A stretch of 64,000 bases of DNA from Sediminibacterium roseum (GTDB taxonomy: Bacteria; Bacteroidota; Bacteroidia; Chitinophagales; Chitinophagaceae). The first letter of the stretch is position 1; every line of letters begins with the position of its first letter. Of this stretch, positions 60,826 to 64,000 are shown one piece after another. The translations under genes and the position numbers were made by a program. The DNA is taken from positions 1,614,325 to 1,678,324 of the forward strand of contig NZ_JAACJS010000015.1 of assembly GCF_009939005.1 (NCBI RefSeq), given 5' to 3'. The notes below the pieces were generated by a model. It was not told the origin of the DNA. It did not search any database and was given only the letters and a program-made list of their open reading frames with translations.

Positions 60826-60833
60826 CAAAGGTA
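60826..60833 (-). promoter_or_regulatory. TAnnTTTG -7 element, 5 bases from GTG
   Basis: The minus strand reads TACCTTTG, five bases, then the GTG start of rlmD. Predicts little or no leader and supports the GTG. Confidence 0.55.
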
Positions 60834-61008
60834 GCTTTTCAGCAGTGAGCTATTGCCGCGGATCACGGCTTTTTTATTCGTCGGGCAGAAAACGTTCGCA
60901 CAAACCGGTTAAACCCCGGGGCCTTCCTTGCTTAATGCGGTTGGCTTGCGGCCAGTTTTTACAACAGGTTAACTTCAATCACCCTAATTTTACCACCAAT
61001 TCAATCAT

Positions 61009-62469
61009 ATGAGGCGATCTATTTTTACTGCATTCGTTTTATTCTGTACACTCGGTGCATCGGCGCAGAAAACGGCCGCACCGGCGGCTCCGAAAGGACG
61101 AAACATCAGCATTACTTTAACGCCGATCAAGAACGCAAAGATCTACCTGGGCAGTTTTTATGGTGAGAGCATGGCGCTGATGGATTCTGCTATCCTTGAC
61201 GGGAACAGCAGGGGCGTTTTCAAAGGCAGTACCAAACTTACGGGGGGGATTTATTTCGTGGTTTCCCCGCAAAAAACCATGTTGTTCCAGTTGCTGATGG
61301 ATAACAAACAGCAGTTCAGCATTGTTGCCGATACCGCTTTGAAAGGCCGGGAAGTGATCATGGGCTCGCCCGATAACGACCTGTTCAAGGCCTACTCGGC
61401 TGCTATGGACGACAAGGGCCGCCGGCATGCGCAGGCGGAGCAGGGCTTTGTCAATTCGAAAACAAAAGAGGATTCGGCGAAGTACCGCGCAGAATTCATC
61501 AAAACAGATAAGGAGATCAAAGATTACTGGAACGAAACGATCAAAAAAAACCCAAACTCCCTGCTCGCGTTTCTGCTTACGGCTATGCGCAGACCCGAAA
61601 CACCGGCCATTCCGGTGGTAAACGGCAAACCCGATTCTACCTATCCTTACCGCTATGTAAAACAACATTATTGGGATGATGTGCTGTTTAACGACGACCG
61701 CCTTCTCCGCACCCCGTTCTTTGAGCCGAAGCTGAACGAATACATGAAAACAATGGTATCGCCCGAACCCGATTCCATTATCAAAGAAGTAAAATATTTC
61801 CTGCTTTCGGCAAGAAGCGGCAAAGAGATCTATCCATACCTGCTTACCAAGTTCACCAACAAATACATGAACCCCGAATACATGGGCCAGGACAAAGTAT
61901 TTGTATGGCTCTATGAAAATTTTTATGCAAAGGGAGATACGATGTTGCTCAACCCGGCCTCACGTAAGGCCATTACGGAAAGGGCGTACAGCCTGATGGC
62001 GAACCAGATCGGTTTACCTGCGGCGCCGCTCGATCTTACAGATACAACAGGAAGAACGGCATCGCTCTACAACCTCCAGGCGCCGTTTACCGTAGTGGCG
62101 TTCTGGGATCCCAATTGCGGCCATTGCAAAGAAGAAATTCCCCGCCTGGATTCTTTTTACAGGGCTAAATGGAAAGGGTATGGCGTAGCTGTTTATTCGG
62201 TTGATATTTACAACAACAACCTTCCCGAGTGGAAACGTTTCATCGGCGAAAAAAACCTGAGCGGCTGGGTTCATGCCTACGAAACCACCGAGGCCCGCAC
62301 AGCAGGCGAACGGGCAGGAAAGATCAATTACCGCCAGGCTTACGATATTCAGAAAACACCAACCATTTACCTACTGGACAAAGACAAACGCATCATCGCG
62401 AAACAACTTAGCCTCGAGCAGTTCGACGACCTGATTGAAACGAAGCGGAAAGCATCGGCGAAGAACTGA
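61009..62469 (+). CDS. secreted thioredoxin-like protein (DUF4369/DUF5106/TlpA-like)
   Basis: 486 residues. Signal peptide to about residue 20 (LCTLGASAQ in place). N-terminal DUF4369-like β domain (about 30-130), helical DUF5106-like middle (about 135-330), and a thioredoxin/AhpC domain from about 340 with CxxC in WDPNCGHCKEEIP and cis-Pro in QKTPTIYLLD. It belongs to the Bacteroidota periplasmic thiol-disulfide proteins; probably reduces or isomerises disulfides in the periplasm. Single gene ending at a strong terminator. Confidence 0.9.
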   Translation: MRRSIFTAFVLFCTLGASAQKTAAPAAPKGRNISITLTPIKNAKIYLGSFYGESMALMDSAILDGNSRGVFKGSTKLTGGIYFVVSPQKTMLFQLLMDNKQQFSIVADTALKGREVIMGSPDNDLFKAYSAAMDDKGRRHAQAEQGFVNSKTKEDSAKYRAEFIKTDKEIKDYWNETIKKNPNSLLAFLLTAMRRPETPAIPVVNGKPDSTYPYRYVKQHYWDDVLFNDDRLLRTPFFEPKLNEYMKTMVSPEPDSIIKEVKYFLLSARSGKEIYPYLLTKFTNKYMNPEYMGQDKVFVWLYENFYAKGDTMLLNPASRKAITERAYSLMANQIGLPAAPLDLTDTTGRTASLYNLQAPFTVVAFWDPNCGHCKEEIPRLDSFYRAKWKGYGVAVYSVDIYNNNLPEWKRFIGEKNLSGWVHAYETTEARTAGERAGKINYRQAYDIQKTPTIYLLDKDKRIIAKQLSLEQFDDLIETKRKASAKN

Positions 62470-62492
62470 CCTTTTTAAGAAGACCGATAAAC

Positions 62493-62527
62493 AAAAAACG
62501 ATCATGATTGCTCATGATCGTTTTTTG
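62493..62527. terminator. bidirectional intrinsic terminator
   Basis: AACGATCATGA (62497-62507), loop TTGC, TCATGATCGTT (62512-62522), A-run and T-run flanks; between the thioredoxin-like gene and metF. Confidence 0.9.
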
Positions 62528-62569
62528 TCAGTATTTCTTTCTCCTGGTTAAAACAAATTGGCCTTTTTC

Positions 62570-63523
62570 CTACCGGATCTCTTTCACCACGTTCCAGATC
62601 ACTTTCGGTTTCCCCAGGGTATAATAGTGCAATACGGGCACGCCGAATTTTTTCAGTTCCCTGCTTTGCTGGATCAGCCATTCTGTACCCACCTGCTCAC
62701 ATTCCTGGTCGGTTTTGCATTTGTTGATGGCGTTTGAAAGATCGGTCGGGATGTCTACATGAAATATCCTGGGCAGCACCGACAATTGTTTTTTATTGGT
62801 GATGGGTTTCAATCCCGGGATGATCGGAACGTTGATGCCCATGTCTTTACAGGCTTTTACAAACTCATAAAAACGCTCGTTGTTAAAGAACATCTGCGTC
62901 ATAATGTATTCTGCACCTGCGTCTACTTTTTCTTTCAGCCTGAGCAAATCTACCTCCAGGTTTGGCGCTTCAAAATGTTTTTCGGGATACCCGGCAACAC
63001 CCATACAGAATTTCGTTTTACCGCCGTTCTTGATGTCTTCATCGAGATAGATCCCGTTGTTCATATTGTTTACCTGCTGCAGCAGTTCGATGGCGTAGTT
63101 GTTGCCACCCACTTCGGGTTCAAACGCCGCTTCGTTTTTGGCAGCGTCGCCACGCAGCACCAACAGGTTGTCGATGCCCAGGAAATCGAGGTCGATCAAC
63201 GCATCTTCCGTTTCTCTTTTTGTAAAACCGCCGCAGATGATGTGCGGCACCGCATCAACCTGGTAATGGTTCATAATGGCGGCGCAGATGCCCACCGTTC
63301 CGGGACGTTTGCGCACCTCCACTTTTTCAAAAGTGCCATCCGTTTTTCTTTTGAACATCGATTCGCTGCGGTGGTAGGTAACATTGATCCATGAGGGTTT
63401 GAATTCCATCAGCGGATCGAGATGGTCGTATAAAGAGTTGATCGTTTTTCCTTTCAATGGTGGCAATACTTCGAACGAAATAAGTGTGTCTTTTGCCTGT
63501 TGTATGTGCTCTGTCAGTTTCAT
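62570..63523 (-). CDS. metF: methylenetetrahydrofolate reductase
   Basis: 317 residues from ATG 63523 (MKLTEHIQQAKDTLISFEVLPP); the frame runs 44 codons further without homology. FAD TIM barrel: SFEVLPPLKG, INVTYHRSES, AIMNHYQVDAVPHIICGGFTK, LGIDNLLVLRGD, CMGVAGYPEKHFEAP, GAEYIMTQMFFNNE and IPIIPGLKPI. Reduces methylene-THF to methyl-THF for methionine synthesis. No other met gene is adjacent. Confidence 0.95.
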   Translation of the reverse strand: MKLTEHIQQAKDTLISFEVLPPLKGKTINSLYDHLDPLMEFKPSWINVTYHRSESMFKRKTDGTFEKVEVRKRPGTVGICAAIMNHYQVDAVPHIICGGFTKRETEDALIDLDFLGIDNLLVLRGDAAKNEAAFEPEVGGNNYAIELLQQVNNMNNGIYLDEDIKNGGKTKFCMGVAGYPEKHFEAPNLEVDLLRLKEKVDAGAEYIMTQMFFNNERFYEFVKACKDMGINVPIIPGLKPITNKKQLSVLPRIFHVDIPTDLSNAINKCKTDQECEQVGTEWLIQQSRELKKFGVPVLHYYTLGKPKVIWNVVKEIR

Positions 63524-63715
63524 GTGGTGATTTTGTAAGCCTTTGTTCCTCCGGTTTTGTTTGCCGGGTGTTGAGATCATACCAGGATCAGTAAGATTTA
63601 TTCCCCCCTTACATCCCTGGTTCCAAAACGTAAAAACCCCTGCAATATACGCCATCTCTCAAGAAAAACATGTGTTAAGATGAACCGCCTCCACCTATTT
63701 CAACAGCATAACTGC

Positions 63716-63723
63716 TACATTTG
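63716..63723 (+). promoter_or_regulatory. TAnnTTTG -7 element of lptB
   Basis: TACATTTG, 15 bases before GTG 63739. It overlaps the alternative TTG start at 63721, so GTG is preferred. Confidence 0.55.
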
Positions 63724-63738
63724 CCTAAACACTTTCCC

Positions 63739-64000
63739 GTGAGTCTTACCATTACCACGCAATCGCTGCAAAAAAGTTACAAGGGACGAACCGTTGTAAA
63801 CAATGTTTCCATCAATGTGAAACAGGGCGAGATCGTTGGTTTGCTTGGACCGAACGGCGCCGGCAAAACCACCACTTTTTATATGGTGGTGGGGTTGATC
63901 AAACCCGATGAAGGAAGTGTTTTCCTGGATGAGCTCAACATCACCAAACTCCCGATGTACAAACGTGCGCAGATGGGCATTGGCTACCTGCCGCAGGAAG
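63739..64000 (+). CDS. lptB: LptB-like ABC transporter ATPase, N-terminal part
   Basis: 87 residues visible from GTG 63739; the gene continues beyond the window. Walker A is GPNGAGKTTTFYM, preceded by SYKGRTVVNNVSINVKQGEIVGLL, and the Q-loop GYLPQE is at the very end. VVGLIKPDEGSVFLD fits LptB, the cytoplasmic ATPase that powers lipopolysaccharide transport with LptFG. A branched-chain amino-acid transporter ATPase (LivF/G) is the main alternative, but the short linker and N-terminus favour LptB. Confidence 0.8.
   Translation, partial: MSLTITTQSLQKSYKGRTVVNNVSINVKQGEIVGLLGPNGAGKTTTFYMVVGLIKPDEGSVFLDELNITKLPMYKRAQMGIGYLPQE

Overview
The window reads as chromosome of a Bacteroidota bacterium, most likely from the Chitinophagaceae or a close relative. 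Reasons: the rplM-rpsI-rpsB-tsf-pyrH gene order, families largely confined to this phylum (DUF4290, DUF4833, DUF5686, DUF6515), an outer-membrane protein ending in Phe, and several promoters with the Bacteroidota signature (TTTG, 19 bases, TAnnTTTG) instead of sigma-70 boxes. Base composition is balanced by eye and no region stands out as foreign. I see no phage, insertion sequence, CRISPR array or rRNA operon.

Layout. 0-9 kb: end of a TPR-like gene, two PAS sensor kinases (one led by a receiver domain), a long-chain acyl-CoA synthetase, a secreted TPR protein and a DUF1015 protein. 9.4-14 kb: the most interesting block, a plus-strand run of nucleotidyltransferase, ATP-grasp enzyme, CDP-alcohol phosphotransferase, flippase-like membrane protein and atypical HAD protein. 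It looks like a complete pathway for a CDP-activated membrane-lipid headgroup of unknown identity. A minus-strand tetR-DUF5686-DUF4833 unit converges on it. 17.8-19.8 kb: serC and DUF502. 20-27 kb: an RND efflux operon (tetR-tolC-adaptor-pump) with a textbook promoter and terminator. 27-31 kb: a GxxExxY gene behind an inverted repeat, an AIM24-like gene, an aminotransferase and an orphan TolC.

31-40.8 kb: core genes (pyrH, tsf, rpsB, rpsI, rplM, recO, pheS, murA), an amidohydrolase and a DUF4290 protein with an Arg/Gly/Asn tail. 40.9-42.4 kb: a secreted DUF6515-like protein behind a sigma-54-type promoter, and tRNA-Lys(CTT). 42.5-50.2 kb: nitroreductase, gmk, SDR, dicarboxylate symporter, lysS, acetyltransferase, pseudouridine synthase and an lpxD-like gene. 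50.3-54.4 kb: thioredoxin-like lipoprotein, small membrane protein, epimerase, and a metal locus of Fur-family regulator, SCO1 and divergent MerC. The spacer of the merC promoter is itself a perfect 19-bp palindrome. 54.5-64 kb: cysS, a membrane-anchored endonuclease/phosphatase, two tandem rhomboids (one without its catalytic serine), rlmD, a thioredoxin-like DUF5106 protein, metF, and the start of an lptB-like gene cut by the window end.

Two themes recur. TAnnTTTG elements often lie only 4-6 bases before the start codon, which predicts leaderless or very short-leader mRNAs and corrects several starts. Several intergenic gaps are built from short, self-similar words that recur at distant sites, in places running into the C-terminal codons of genes.
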